A model generated the notes under the pieces. The model did no database searches. It worked only from the letters and a program-made list of their open reading frames with translations, and was not told the DNA's origin. From UBA4246 sp045113695 (lineage in GTDB: Bacteria > Bacillota > Clostridia > Christensenellales > Aristaeellaceae): DNA of 46,629 bases. The translations under genes and the position numbers were made by a program. Numbering within the stretch: the stretch's first letter is position 1; each line of letters starts with the position of its first letter. Positions 31,431 through 40,548 of the stretch are shown here, in pieces. The stretch lies in NCBI GenBank assembly GCA_045113695.1, contig JBGUJG010000123.1, forward strand, positions 1 through 46,629, read 5' to 3'.

Positions 31431-32633
31431 ATGCCCGCTGTTTTCAGAAAGCTCATGATCCTGACGCTTGCGCTCCTGCTGCTTATCTGCCCCGCCCTGG
31501 CGGATCATTCTGTCCTCCCAGCTGAGAAAGTGCTGGACGAAACCCAGGCGCTGGACCTCGCGCTCGGATATCTTTGCGGGCAGCTGGCCCTTCCGGAAGA
31601 AGAAATCCGGGGACACTGGTTTTACAGTTCCTGTTACCAGGAGGAAGGCGTTTATTTTGATGAGAGCACCGGGGAAATCGCCGACGCCGGCGGGCCGATG
31701 TGGTCGATCGACCTGATCAATCCGGAAACGGCCGGCACCTATGAAATCACAGATTATGTACCTGACAAGGAAAACGGGAATGAATTCGGCTTCCGGGAAA
31801 TCAGGACCCCCTGGCCGGTACTGAGGGACTATCACCTAAGAATCAGCGCAGGAGACGGCTCGCTGCTGAAAGCCGAAACAACAGAATACTATCTTCCAAA
31901 GCAAGGAGAAGAGTTTTGGCTGATTCTTGTTCCCGAAAAGGAGCAGCTGCAGCCGCAGGAAGCGCTGGACCGGGCGTACGGCCTGCTGACGGACGCCCTC
32001 GGGCTGCCGGAAGAAGAAGTCCGGGCCGCCTTCCGGGACTATGTGATCACGGCTTCCAGCACCCTTGGGGAAAAGCGCTGCTGGTATCACGTGGAGCTAA
32101 ACGCTTCCGGCAATCTCCCCCGGGAAAAGGGCTTTCATGTGTACCTGGACATGGACAGCGGGGAAATTGTCCGGCAGACAGACCCCAGGCTGATCGCCGG
32201 CCGGTTTGTCCTCTGGCAGCAAGGTCTGGATCATGATACATGGTTTCATGAACAGCTGACTGCTCAGGAAACGGAATGGGGCCCACAGGAAACCTGGGAT
32301 TACCGGATGAACGCCGCTTTCGAGGAAAGGTGTTTCGGTATGCCTTTTAACGTGATGCTTCTGTCCATGGGGCTGCCGGACGAAAATGACTGCAGTTTAG
32401 AGGAAGCTGAGAAAGCCGCGCGTTCAACCCTCCCGCAGCCTGCAGACGAATGGACCCTCACCGGCTCCTCTTTTTGGACCGACTTCTGGGGAGACATGCT
32501 GACCCGGCTTTCAGAATTCAATACAGAGCCTGAGCGCGTGTGGCAGCTGGATTTTGTCTCCCCGGACGGGCAGAAGGAAACCGTTTATATCGACCCTGTG
32601 ACCTGCGAACCTGCGGACGGCTCCCGCGGTTGA
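31431..32633 (+). CDS. Exported protein with PepSY-like repeats (400 aa)
   Basis: Signal peptide MPAVFRKLMILTLALLLLICPALA. The mature part holds two repeats of about 120 residues of the PepSY/YpeB kind (LDETQALDLALGYLC...YFDESTGEIADAG and LQPQEALDRAYGLLTDAL...VYLDMDSGEIVRQT). These domains often bind or inhibit peptidases. The C-terminal 150 residues are unassigned. TAAGGAGGG precedes the start. Confidence 0.65.
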   Translation: MPAVFRKLMILTLALLLLICPALADHSVLPAEKVLDETQALDLALGYLCGQLALPEEEIRGHWFYSSCYQEEGVYFDESTGEIADAGGPMWSIDLINPETAGTYEITDYVPDKENGNEFGFREIRTPWPVLRDYHLRISAGDGSLLKAETTEYYLPKQGEEFWLILVPEKEQLQPQEALDRAYGLLTDALGLPEEEVRAAFRDYVITASSTLGEKRCWYHVELNASGNLPREKGFHVYLDMDSGEIVRQTDPRLIAGRFVLWQQGLDHDTWFHEQLTAQETEWGPQETWDYRMNAAFEERCFGMPFNVMLLSMGLPDENDCSLEEAEKAARSTLPQPADEWTLTGSSFWTDFWGDMLTRLSEFNTEPERVWQLDFVSPDGQKETVYIDPVTCEPADGSRG

Positions 32634-32676
32634 ACCGCGCTGCCGTCCGGGAAACAATCAGCCCTGGAGGTTTTGT

Positions 32677-33021
32677 ATGCTGGAACCATTTATCAAAATG
32701 CTGTACGAATACCGGAATCGGATGGGCCTGATCATCGGAGAATATTCCCTTGAAAAACTGTGTCTTTATATCTACGGCGCGGGAGACGCTTTCGCCATGT
32801 GCGGCTATGAGGACGTGCACAAAGCGTTCTCTTCCCCGTGGATGAATTATGTGGATATATATTATGGGATGGAACCCGGAACCGGCGTTCGGGGCTGGTT
32901 CCGGATCATCCAGGAGCACTGCGGCAGCGATCAAGAGGCGGTCAGCGTATTCTATGAACTGCTGAGCGGTTATCTGCGCCGGTATTATCCGGAGATCACC
33001 GTGCCGGATGAATCTGTCTGA
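32677..33021 (+). CDS. Hypothetical protein, second copy of the tandem duplicate (114 aa)
   Basis: Near-identical to the product of 31045-31389; differences cluster in the middle (LCLYIYGAG versus LFQYINGAG, SSPWMNYV versus YTPWMDYV). Same position before an exported gene. CTGGAGG precedes the start with good spacing. Conservation through the stop codon and the following 70 bp indicates recent duplication. Confidence 0.65.
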   Translation: MLEPFIKMLYEYRNRMGLIIGEYSLEKLCLYIYGAGDAFAMCGYEDVHKAFSSPWMNYVDIYYGMEPGTGVRGWFRIIQEHCGSDQEAVSVFYELLSGYLRRYYPEITVPDESV

Positions 33022-33061
33022 AAAAAGTTCTTCATCATCAATTTTACAGGGAGAAAAAAAC

Positions 33062-34132
33062 ATGCCCGCTGTTTTCAGAAAGCTCATACCCCTGACACTT
33101 GCGCTCTTGCTGCTTATCTGCCACGCCCTGTCGGAAAGCACCGGAACGCTGCCCGAATATCCTTTCCCGACCGAAGTGGAAGGATATACGTTCGTTTCGT
33201 TTGCCGATAATCTGCAGTTCCTCAAGGAAGCGGATCTGTACGATATCGACCTGCCGTTTCTGTTGACCGCTGAGTATTTTGAAACAGTTTATCCTGGCTG
33301 CAGCCTGATTCAGCTGAAGAATTTTGTGATAAGTTCTGGAAATGATCTGGAGCTCATGGCTGATATGGCCAAGCAGACGGGAACGCTTCCGGCATACTGG
33401 TTCAGCTGCCTTCATTTCAGCCACCCGTTTATCACGGAGCAGGCTTCCTTTGATGTGCTGGTATCCAGGAGTCTTCAGTGCGCTTTTTTCAGTAACGCGC
33501 CCTGGCTGGCGCACGTGCTGAACGCATGGGAAGCAAAGACGGTCAGCTATGACGAGGCCGTCGAAATCGCAAAACGGGCGTTCCGGGATCATGTCCGGGA
33601 TACCGGCTGGAAAATGCCCGATCCGGACTCGCTGACCTATAAAGGTTTGTTTTTGGACGTCCTCAGTCAAGACTCCCGGCTGTGGGAAATCACCGCGCAC
33701 GTACCGCAGACGCCTTACGACCCGGGAAACGAGATGAGCTGTATTTTCAGCATTCATATTGATGCGGATACCGGTGAGCCGATGACTCCTTACTGGACGC
33801 CGGAAACGGAGCGGGACGCGTTCCTGGACATCATCAGAAAGCATACGGAAGCAAAACAGGATCCTGCCGGACATACTGCGGCTCCTGGCATTCCCCTGCC
33901 CGAAGGATCCAGCTTCTTGGAAGAGGATCCCGGTGAAGGAGAGCCGGACCCTGATACAAAACTATATTATAATCCGGACGGTGGAATGTTCTACCACCTG
34001 GACCCCTGCTGCCCGTCCATCTCACAGCTATATACCCCCCTTCAGAATTCATTTACGTATGCACAGGTCAACGACCTTCCTTACAGGACGCTGATTCCCT
34101 GTAAGAAATGCCAGCCGCCAAAGAGAAAGTGA
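33062..34132 (+). CDS. Exported protein with C-terminal Cys-rich domain (356 aa)
   Basis: Its signal peptide, MPAVFRKLIPLTLALLLLICHA, is almost that of the gene at 31431, but the mature chain is different. The middle contains a PepSY-like segment (VSYDEAVEIAKRAFRDHV and FSIHIDADTGEPM). The last 55 residues (YNPDGGMFYHLDPCC and PYRTLIPCKKCQPP) match a small His/Cys module common at the ends of Firmicute exported proteins and probably bind zinc. The start at 33062 was chosen by homology with the leader at 31431. Confidence 0.65.
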   Translation: MPAVFRKLIPLTLALLLLICHALSESTGTLPEYPFPTEVEGYTFVSFADNLQFLKEADLYDIDLPFLLTAEYFETVYPGCSLIQLKNFVISSGNDLELMADMAKQTGTLPAYWFSCLHFSHPFITEQASFDVLVSRSLQCAFFSNAPWLAHVLNAWEAKTVSYDEAVEIAKRAFRDHVRDTGWKMPDPDSLTYKGLFLDVLSQDSRLWEITAHVPQTPYDPGNEMSCIFSIHIDADTGEPMTPYWTPETERDAFLDIIRKHTEAKQDPAGHTAAPGIPLPEGSSFLEEDPGEGEPDPDTKLYYNPDGGMFYHLDPCCPSISQLYTPLQNSFTYAQVNDLPYRTLIPCKKCQPPKRK

Positions 34133-34316
34133 CGGCGCTGCGCAGCACAGCGCGGGAACGCGCCGGCAGACAGAAAAGACCTGCCAAATATTTCCGGATT
34201 TGATCAACGGAAAAAGACCGGGCCAGCTTCTGTATGATCCCTCATCTGAAAAACTGACAATGATTGAGGCATTTTCATCAGCCGGCACTCACCGTTCTGT
34301 TGGTCGGGAGAAAAAA

Positions 34317-35753
34317 ATGAGAAGGTATTTCAGATTCCTGCTTTTATTCCTGCTGACGGCTGTTCCGCTGTCCCTGCCCTCCTGCGCGTCGGCCGGAGAG
34401 CCGCTGTATGCCGTACGCGAACCGAACGGCCTGTGGGGGTATATCGACCGTCAGGGCGTCCCGGTGATCCCGGGAACCTTCACGTACGCAGAAGACTTCC
34501 GGGGCGGTTACGCCGTCGCCTGTCAGTACCCAGACGGTTTCACCCTGCCGGAAGGGGATGAAACCGAACCTCTGTACCTGCTCAGCAGCGGGACGTATAT
34601 GAAGGATACCGGTCTGGAAGGGATCATCAATGCCCGGGGCGAATGGATCGTCCCGCCGGAATACTTTACGATAAGGAGTTTCGACGAGATCGGGCAGTAT
34701 ATCGGCGGACGGTACAGCGGACTGTACTGGCTCGGCGGGAATCGCTCGCACGGTTTTTTCGACATCCCGTCCGGTTTCTTCTCCGGCACGGTCTATGAAG
34801 AGATTTTCCTTGAATACGGCGAAACGATGGACCCCGAGCTGATCGGCGTGGTGAAGGACGGAAAGACCGGGTTCGTCCGCCGGTCGGACGGCGAAACCGT
34901 GATCCCCTGCAGGTACGCGCCGAAAGCCGCGTTTTTTCATGAGGGCCGGTGTATCGTTTCTTCAGCGGAAGATCCGTCCCGCCAGCTCATCATCGACCGC
35001 CGTGGCCGGGAAACGCCTGTACCTGAATCCCTGAAAGCGGAAGACGACCGTTTCTCGGACGGCCTGCTTCCGGTTACGGATCGCTCCTCCGGCCTGTACG
35101 GCTATCTGGACACGGAAGGACGGATTGCCGTGGAGCCGCAGTTTGCACAGGCGCAGCCTTTTCACGAAGGGCGGGCCGTGGTCACTGCGCAGTCCGGAGT
35201 CCAGGCCGTCATCGGCCCGGACGGGCAGATTCTGTTCAGCGCCAAAGGCGTCTTTCTCTGGCCGGCTTATGATCACGGACTGATCCCATGCCCCGCGGAC
35301 GATGGCCGTTCCTTCGCTTTCCTGGACAGGGAAGGCGCGGAAGCATTCACCCTCAGCGCGGAAGGGCTGACCAGTGCCGATCCCTTTGGGGAGGACGGCA
35401 TCGCCTGGTATTACGTCCGGACGGATTCCCCCTTTGCCGAACCCTTCGGGGGGATCGCCAAGGGATTGTTCAGCAGCAGCGGAGAGATCCTCACCCCTCC
35501 CGTCTTCTGGACAAACGACGACGACGAAACAGAAGCGGAATTCACGGACGGTCCGGCGCCGGCCGTGGACCTGTTTACCGGCGACGCCGGTTATATCGAC
35601 GAACGCGGGCAATGGATCGTACGGTTCGAAAACGGATACTGCCGTCCTTTCCGGGACGGTCTGGCTCAGGTCGACCCTCATACGGATTCAGGCCGGAAAG
35701 TGATTTTCATCGACCTTCAGGGCAGCGAAGTATACAGCTATACCTGGGATTGA
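34317..35753 (+). CDS. Exported WG-repeat protein, second paralogue
   Basis: 478 aa; signal peptide MRRYFRFLLLFLLTAVPLSLPSCASA, where Cys23 may be a lipidation site. Six or more WG-type units are visible (LWGYIDRQGVPVIPGTF, LYGYLDTEGRIAVEPQFAQA, DAGYIDERGQWIVRF). It shares FFDIPSGFFSG and TVIPCRY with the protein at 25540-26724. The upstream frame is open to 34200, but the leader and GGGAG support 34317. Confidence 0.82.
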   Translation: MRRYFRFLLLFLLTAVPLSLPSCASAGEPLYAVREPNGLWGYIDRQGVPVIPGTFTYAEDFRGGYAVACQYPDGFTLPEGDETEPLYLLSSGTYMKDTGLEGIINARGEWIVPPEYFTIRSFDEIGQYIGGRYSGLYWLGGNRSHGFFDIPSGFFSGTVYEEIFLEYGETMDPELIGVVKDGKTGFVRRSDGETVIPCRYAPKAAFFHEGRCIVSSAEDPSRQLIIDRRGRETPVPESLKAEDDRFSDGLLPVTDRSSGLYGYLDTEGRIAVEPQFAQAQPFHEGRAVVTAQSGVQAVIGPDGQILFSAKGVFLWPAYDHGLIPCPADDGRSFAFLDREGAEAFTLSAEGLTSADPFGEDGIAWYYVRTDSPFAEPFGGIAKGLFSSSGEILTPPVFWTNDDDETEAEFTDGPAPAVDLFTGDAGYIDERGQWIVRFENGYCRPFRDGLAQVDPHTDSGRKVIFIDLQGSEVYSYTWD

Positions 35754-35766
35754 ACGGAGGCGCGCG

Positions 35767-36012
35767 ATGAACGACTGGCGGCTGACCGATCAGAAAACCT
35801 ATCTCGCCGGCAAAACGCTGCTCAGGGCTGTATTTCACCCGTCGGAAACGAACGACCACGAGCACTGTTCCTTCTGCTGGGCCAAGCTGGACAAAGACTG
35901 TCCTCAGGGATACTGCACTTTGGACCGGTACCATTGGATCTGTGAAAACTGTTTTCAGGACTTCCACGGGGAATTTGCCTGGACGGTTACCCCGGAACGG
36001 AACGAATGGTAA
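35767..36012 (+). CDS. Small Cys-rich hypothetical protein (81 aa)
   Basis: Cytosolic. CSFC, CPQGYC and CENC clusters with nearby His residues suggest a zinc knuckle or ribbon (EHCSFCWAKL...WICENCFQDF). No family recognised beyond that. It starts 13 bp after the WG gene with ACGGAGG upstream, so it is likely in the same transcript. Confidence 0.65.
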   Translation: MNDWRLTDQKTYLAGKTLLRAVFHPSETNDHEHCSFCWAKLDKDCPQGYCTLDRYHWICENCFQDFHGEFAWTVTPERNEW

Positions 36013-36129
36013 GGCGCCGGCACGATCTGCCTGCCCTGACTTTTTCCACAGGAACGAACCTCTTTTTCCCAAGCCGCTGCCCTGCGCGGAAAGCCGTTGC
36101 ATATGGCGTGAAATCCACCGGATAGGTGC

Positions 36130-36158
36130 TTGCATCGGTTTTTTCCTTCTGATAAAAT
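36130..36158 (+). promoter_or_regulatory. Sigma-A promoter of the GMP synthase subunit gene
   Basis: TTGCAT (36130-36135), 17-bp spacer, TAAAAT (36153-36158). Confidence 0.7.
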
Positions 36159-36213
36159 AATGGGGATCCAAGGTATTTCCCGCTTTCCGTGATGGACGAA
36201 GGAGGTCTTTCCG

Positions 36214-37194
36214 ATGGCAAACAATCAGCGTCCTGCCGATATGGCCAGGATCACGACACCCGCTTTGGCGAAAGCGTTTATTGAAGAACAGGTAGCCGCC
36301 CTGCGCGCGCAGATCGGGGACGGCAAGGTACTGCTGGCCCTGTCCGGCGGGGTTGATTCTTCCGTCGTCGCCGCCCTGCTGATCCGCGCGGTCGGCAGGC
36401 AGCTGGTCTCCGTACACGTCAATCACGGCCTGCTGCGCAAGGGCGAACCGGAACAGGTGATCCGGGTTTTCCGCGACGAACTGCACGGCGAGCTCATCTA
36501 TGTGGACGCCGTCGACCGTTTTCTCGATAAGCTGGCCGGCGTGGCCGATCCGGAGCGGAAGCGCAAGATCATCGGTAAGGAATTCATCGACGTCTTCGCA
36601 GAGGAGGCAGAAAAGCTCTCCGGCATCCGCTTTCTGGCCCAGGGCACCATTTATCCCGACATCCTGGAATCCGGCCCGGTCAAATCCCACCACAACGTGG
36701 GAGGCCTTCCGGCATCCCTGAACTTTGAGCTGGTGGAGCCCCTCAAGTTCCTCTTCAAGGACGAGGTCCGTGTGGTCGGCAAAGAGCTCGGCCTGCCGGA
36801 ATCCATGGTGGAGCGCCAGCCCTTCCCCGGCCCGGGCCTGGGCGTCCGCTGCGTCGGCGCCATCACAAGGGACCGCCTGGAAGCCGTCCGCGAAAGCGAC
36901 GCCATCCTGCGCGAAGAGTTCGCCAACGCCGGCCTGGCCGGCAAGGTCTGGCAGTATTTCACCATCGTGCCGGATTTCAAATCCACCGGCGTCCGCGACG
37001 GACAGCGCTCCTATGACTGGCCCGTGGTCCTGCGCGCGGTCAACACCCGCGACGCCATGACCGCCACGATCGAGCCCATCCCCTACGATCTCCTGGCCCG
37101 CATCACCGACCGCATCACCCACGAAGTCCCCGGCGTCAACCGCGTCCTGTACGACCTCACGCCGAAGCCTACCGGGACGATTGAGTGGGAATGA
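36214..37194 (+). CDS. guaA: GMP synthase, ATP-pyrophosphatase subunit (GuaA C-terminal half alone)
   Basis: 326 aa. The PP-loop LSGGVDSS (43-50) activates XMP with ATP; the C-terminal dimerisation domain ends in the standard TGTIEWE. The glutamine amidotransferase domain (about 190 residues) found in most bacterial GuaA is absent, and no partner is in the window. Either a separate amidotransferase subunit is encoded elsewhere, as in many archaea, or the enzyme uses free ammonia. AAGGAGGT precedes the start. The gene's 3' end borders a mobile element; guaA 3' ends are known island insertion sites. Confidence 0.9.
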   Translation: MANNQRPADMARITTPALAKAFIEEQVAALRAQIGDGKVLLALSGGVDSSVVAALLIRAVGRQLVSVHVNHGLLRKGEPEQVIRVFRDELHGELIYVDAVDRFLDKLAGVADPERKRKIIGKEFIDVFAEEAEKLSGIRFLAQGTIYPDILESGPVKSHHNVGGLPASLNFELVEPLKFLFKDEVRVVGKELGLPESMVERQPFPGPGLGVRCVGAITRDRLEAVRESDAILREEFANAGLAGKVWQYFTIVPDFKSTGVRDGQRSYDWPVVLRAVNTRDAMTATIEPIPYDLLARITDRITHEVPGVNRVLYDLTPKPTGTIEWE

Positions 37195-37374
37195 GATCCT
37201 TAAATGCGAATCTGCTCATTTCACAATAGCTTTCGTCTTCTCCAAAGTGATTCTGATAAAGAAATGATAAAGTTTTCCGAAAAAAGGTTACATTGTCCCC
37301 AAGCCCGGTGGTTGTGGGGTAGAGAGCCTGAAAACGGAAAATGAAATCAAAAAACTACAGATTTGTATGATTCA

Positions 37375-37418
37375 GCCCTCCGCTGTGGATTGATCATCCG
37401 CAGATCGGAGGGCTTTTT
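37375..37418. terminator. Intrinsic terminator between convergent genes
   Basis: GCCCTCCG (37375-37382) pairs with CGGAGGGC (37406-37413), followed by TTTTT. It serves the plus-strand guaA transcript and may also act on the opposing repressor gene. Confidence 0.75.
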
Positions 37419-37421
37419 GTG

Positions 37422-37949
37422 TCAGTCTTTATTCTTCGGTTTTCGACCACGTTTGGAACGAGTGAGTTCTTCCGGTGGAACCGGAACACGGATGCTGGTA
37501 TCGTCAAACGCAGGGTAGTGATACCGCCAACGGTCATAATCCTCTTTCGTGATTTCGCCTGCTTTCAGTTTAGCGGACTGCTCCTGCCAGGCACGGAGCC
37601 GCTGCTCAAGGTCGGAGGCACGAACACCTCCATCGAAGATCTCCGCACGAAGACAGATCAGACCATCCGCATTCGTGATACGAAGCAGCTTGCGATCCTC
37701 CAAGGCGAAAAGCGTGTGCATCAGTCCGTCCATGGTGTCAATATCCGGAACAGCAATCGCTTTTGGGGAAACATCCAAAGCTTCCGCCAGTTGAGCGGTC
37801 AGGTTTGCCTTGGGCGTGCGATCTTCAGATTCATACTGTGCCAAACGTACGTCAGCAGAGTTTGCGGGAAAGCCCAGCATAAGTCCCAGATACTTCTGCG
37901 TCATCCCCCGTAAGATGCGAAAAAAACGAATGCGCTCGCCGGTTGCCAT
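37422..37949 (-). CDS. XRE-family transcriptional repressor of the mobile element
   Basis: About 175 aa. The N-terminal helix-turn-helix is RIRFFRILRGMTQKYLGLMLGF...RLAQYESEDRTP (cI/SinR type). The rest is a helical effector or oligomerisation region with a basic end (SKRGRKPKNKD). Three starts are possible (37958 GTG, 37955, 37949); 37949 has GAGGTG six bases upstream. It reads away from the integrase module, with its promoter (37979-38007) back-to-back with the excisionase promoter, as expected for a repressor controlling excision. Confidence 0.85.
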   Translation of the reverse strand: MATGERIRFFRILRGMTQKYLGLMLGFPANSADVRLAQYESEDRTPKANLTAQLAEALDVSPKAIAVPDIDTMDGLMHTLFALEDRKLLRITNADGLICLRAEIFDGGVRASDLEQRLRAWQEQSAKLKAGEITKEDYDRWRYHYPAFDDTSIRVPVPPEELTRSKRGRKPKNKD

Positions 37950-37978
37950 CAACATCACCTCGTAAAAAAGATATAATC

Positions 37979-38007
37979 ATTATAACAAATCCGTTTAGTA
38001 AAATCAA
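37979..38007 (-). promoter_or_regulatory. Promoter of the XRE repressor gene
   Basis: Minus-strand TTGATT (38007-38002), 17-bp spacer, TATAAT (37984-37979). It lies within an AT-rich control region (37970-38120) likely to hold the operators. Confidence 0.7.
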
Positions 38008-38051
38008 TGTAAAATTTAACATAATAATTTAATTTGTTCAATCGAAAGCAT

Positions 38052-38080
38052 TTGACATAACCCGAAATGTTTAGTATAAT
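38052..38080 (+). promoter_or_regulatory. Strong promoter of the excisionase-integrase operon
   Basis: TTGACA, 17-bp spacer, TATAAT: a perfect consensus. The spacer and flank (GAAATGTTTAGTATAAT) closely match those of the second promoter at 40416-40444, suggesting a shared operator for the XRE repressor. Confidence 0.8.
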
Positions 38081-38124
38081 GTATTAAGCATATTTGCTTA
38101 TTTTGAGCAGAAAGGATCCAAGCT

Positions 38125-38328
38125 ATGGCAAACCAGTTTATGAGAGCGGAGGATGTGGCCAAAGAACTCGGTATATCGAAATCCTTCGCCTACAAATTGA
38201 TCCGGCAGCTCAATCAGGAACTTAAGAAAAAAGGATTCGTGACAATCTCAGGTAGAATCAATCGGGTTTATTTTCAGGAGAGATTGTATCAGGCGCAGAA
38301 AGGAGTGAACGACAATGTCTGTATATAA
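38125..38328 (+). CDS. Excisionase-like HTH protein (67 aa)
   Basis: A small winged-helix DNA-binding protein of the helix_turn_helix_17/Xis type: MRAEDVAKELGISKSFAYKL, then LNQELKKKGFVTISGRINRVYF. It probably controls the direction of recombination by the integrase that overlaps it by 14 bp. It is a paralogue of the gene at 40549-40773. Confidence 0.8.
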   Translation: MANQFMRAEDVAKELGISKSFAYKLIRQLNQELKKKGFVTISGRINRVYFQERLYQAQKGVNDNVCI

Positions 38329-39406
38329 GGACGAAAAGACCGGAAAGTGGTATGCGCTGACATGGTACCACGATTGGAAAGGAGAAGGCCGACAGAAATG
38401 CAAGCGGGGTTTTGAAACCAAAAAAGATGCGCAGGAATGGGAAAGGACGTTTCTACAGCAAAACACCGCGGACATGGATATGACCTTCTCCGCCTTCTGC
38501 GAACTTTACGAACGGGATCGCAGACCCAGACTGAAAGAGAGCACCTGGGAAACCAAGGCCAATATCATTCAGGGCAAGCTGATTCCAGCCTTTGGAAAGC
38601 GCATCATCAGTGAGATCGGAACGAAGGACATAATCGCATGGCAGAATGAACTGCTGGCCTACAGGGATGAAAAGAAACGTCCTTACTCCAATACCTACCT
38701 AAAAACAGTCCATAATCAGATGGTATCCATCCTGAACCATGCGGTCAGGTATTACGGGCTGAGAAGCAATCCAGCGTCGCAGGTTGGATGCATCGGCAGT
38801 AAAGAGCGGGAGGAAATGAATTTCTGGACGAAGGAGGAGTATCTGAAATTTGCCGAAGCAATCATGGACAAGCCCATATCTTACTCTGCCTTTGAGATGC
38901 TGTACTGGTGCGGGATCCGGGAGGGAGAGATGCTGGCTTTGACGCCGGCAGACTTCAACTTTGAGAAACGGACGGTTCGGATCAACAAAACCTATCAGAG
39001 GATTCATGGACAGGATCTGGTAACTTCCCCCAAGACGAAAAAGAGTGTTAGAACGGTTGAAATGCCGGAATTCCTCTGCGAGGAGATGAAAGAATATCTC
39101 AAAAGCCTCTATAAAGTACAGAAGAACAACCGAATCTTCCCTATCACCAAGAGTTATCTCCACCATGAAATGGACCGCGGCGCAAAAGAAGCAGACGTAA
39201 AAAGAATCCGGATTCATGATCTGAGGCACAGCCACATCAGCCTTCTGATCGACATGGGCTTCAGCGCCGTCGCCATCGCGGACCGTGTGGGACATGAAAG
39301 TATCGACATCACCTACCGATATGCACACCTTTTCCCTTTACGTCAGGCAGATATGGCCAACCAACTGAACAGCGAAAGAATGGAGGAACAGAATCATGTC
39401 AGCTAA
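38315..39406 (+). CDS. int: Tyrosine-type site-specific integrase
   Basis: 363 aa. The N-terminal part has an arm-binding AP2-like segment (KWYALTWYHDWKGEGRQKCK), the middle is a SAM-like core-binding domain (60-160), and the C-terminal part carries the catalytic set: Arg202 (GIREGE), HDLR with Arg304, His327 (GHES) and Tyr336 (YRYAH). All are present, so it should be active. It is the phage/ICE type of Firmicutes. AAAGGAG precedes the start. Confidence 0.93.
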   Translation: MSVYKDEKTGKWYALTWYHDWKGEGRQKCKRGFETKKDAQEWERTFLQQNTADMDMTFSAFCELYERDRRPRLKESTWETKANIIQGKLIPAFGKRIISEIGTKDIIAWQNELLAYRDEKKRPYSNTYLKTVHNQMVSILNHAVRYYGLRSNPASQVGCIGSKEREEMNFWTKEEYLKFAEAIMDKPISYSAFEMLYWCGIREGEMLALTPADFNFEKRTVRINKTYQRIHGQDLVTSPKTKKSVRTVEMPEFLCEEMKEYLKSLYKVQKNNRIFPITKSYLHHEMDRGAKEADVKRIRIHDLRHSHISLLIDMGFSAVAIADRVGHESIDITYRYAHLFPLRQADMANQLNSERMEEQNHVS

Positions 39407-39722
39407 GAATGTGGACCGGCACAACCGTTTTCGAAACATTACCGTTGGATTCCGGGTATCGCCGGAAGAAAACACACAGCTCAACCGGGCAGTGGCCCTG
39501 TCCGGGCTTCCAAAGCAGGAATACTGCTACAGGAAATGTATGGACCGTGATATCACCGTCACTCCGAATTCCCGGATATTCAAAATGATGACCATCCATA
39601 TGAAGGACATCCTGAAGGAACTTCAGCGGCTCAGTCAGGTTGAAAAACCCAAGGATGAACTCCTTGAAGATATCGCACTCATAACCAATATGCTGAATAG
39701 CATGAAGGAGGAAACAAAATGA
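39396..39722 (+). CDS. MobC-like mobilisation accessory protein
   Basis: 108 aa. The N-terminal ribbon-helix-helix (ITVGFRVSPEENTQLNRAVALSGLPKQEYCYRK) and helical C terminus fit plasmid/ICE mobilisation proteins that help a relaxase at oriT. No relaxase is present here, so the element may rely on one elsewhere. It overlaps the integrase by 11 bp and the next gene by 4 bp. Confidence 0.7.
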   Translation: MSAKNVDRHNRFRNITVGFRVSPEENTQLNRAVALSGLPKQEYCYRKCMDRDITVTPNSRIFKMMTIHMKDILKELQRLSQVEKPKDELLEDIALITNMLNSMKEETK

Positions 39723-40096
39723 GCAGTATCTTTGAAGAACACGGCGGTACCTACTTTCTTGGAGAAGACGGCATGCTCTACCCGAACCTGACCCTGGAGC
39801 CCAGGGAACACCATCCCATCGGAAGATGGGGGCGGATGCACCGGGCATACCTGGAAGTCGAGCATCCAGGCCCCTATGAACAACTAATCCTGAACGGAAC
39901 CCTGGACCGACATCTGGCGGATGCGGAGGAACGTGCCAGTACAATGCTGGAATGGCTGGTTGGTCAGATTGTACAGCAGGAAGGCATTACGGAAAAGCTG
40001 AAGGCAGCAGATCAGATGGAATGGGTCCGCCGGATGAACAGCATCCGCAGCAGAGTTGAAGAAATCATCCTGGAAAAAGTTATTCATACGTTTTAA
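39719..40096 (+). CDS. TnpV-like transposon protein
   Basis: 125 aa. The order YLGEDGMLYPNLTL-like start, then PIGRWGRMHRAYLE, LNGTLDRHL and KAADQMEWVRRMNSIRSRVEEIIL, fits TnpV, a small protein common in clostridial transposons with unknown role. GGAGGAAAC precedes the start. The operon ends at the terminator at 40129-40169. Confidence 0.8.
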   Translation: MSSIFEEHGGTYFLGEDGMLYPNLTLEPREHHPIGRWGRMHRAYLEVEHPGPYEQLILNGTLDRHLADAEERASTMLEWLVGQIVQQEGITEKLKAADQMEWVRRMNSIRSRVEEIILEKVIHTF

Positions 40097-40128
40097 GATG
40101 ACATCATAGAATCAATAACATAAAAAGC

Positions 40129-40169
40129 AGGGCTAACTGTTTCAACCGAAAGCAGTTAGCTCTATTTTT
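40129..40169 (+). terminator. Intrinsic terminator of the integrase operon
   Basis: GCTAACTG (40132-40139) pairs with CAGTTAGC (40153-40160), then TCTATTTTT. Confidence 0.8.
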
Positions 40170-40415
40170 CATCAGTTTCGGAATGAGGCTGATGTTGTTG
40201 TATTCAACATTCATCATCAGTTTATTACAGAGGAAACTGCCAAATTATTCTTCAAGCCATAGGACACTTCTTCCTTCGATCGATCCTCTCTGGAACACGT
40301 GGCATAAGAATGGTATTTCAAAAAGCAAGAGGCATTTGCAGTTAATATGACTTGGTTTTCTGCTGTGTATCAGAGCAAAATTAAACTGTTAAGTTAAATT
40401 TTTACAACAACGTAG

Positions 40416-40444
40416 TTGACATAAACGAATATGTTTAATATAAT
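40416..40444 (+). promoter_or_regulatory. Second consensus promoter, paralogous to 38052-38080
   Basis: TTGACA, 17-bp spacer, TATAAT. TTGACATAAACGAATATG here compares with TTGACATAACCCGAAATG at the first promoter, and GTTTA precedes the -10 in both. Confidence 0.8.
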
Positions 40445-40548
40445 AAACATGCTGGCATAGGAGTGATGTCAGAGAAAAAGAACATAGGATAAAGCACATA
40501 TAAAAAATAAACAGCCTATGACAAATAACCAACAAAAGGAGAAAAGCA

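Larger units (their letters stand above)
40097..40548 (+). other. Intergenic: terminator, decayed sequence and second operon promoter
   Basis: After the terminator at 40129-40169, the stretch 40190-40380 has only short broken frames that look like a decayed gene. The promoter at 40416-40444 follows. No RNA gene was recognised. Confidence 0.45.
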
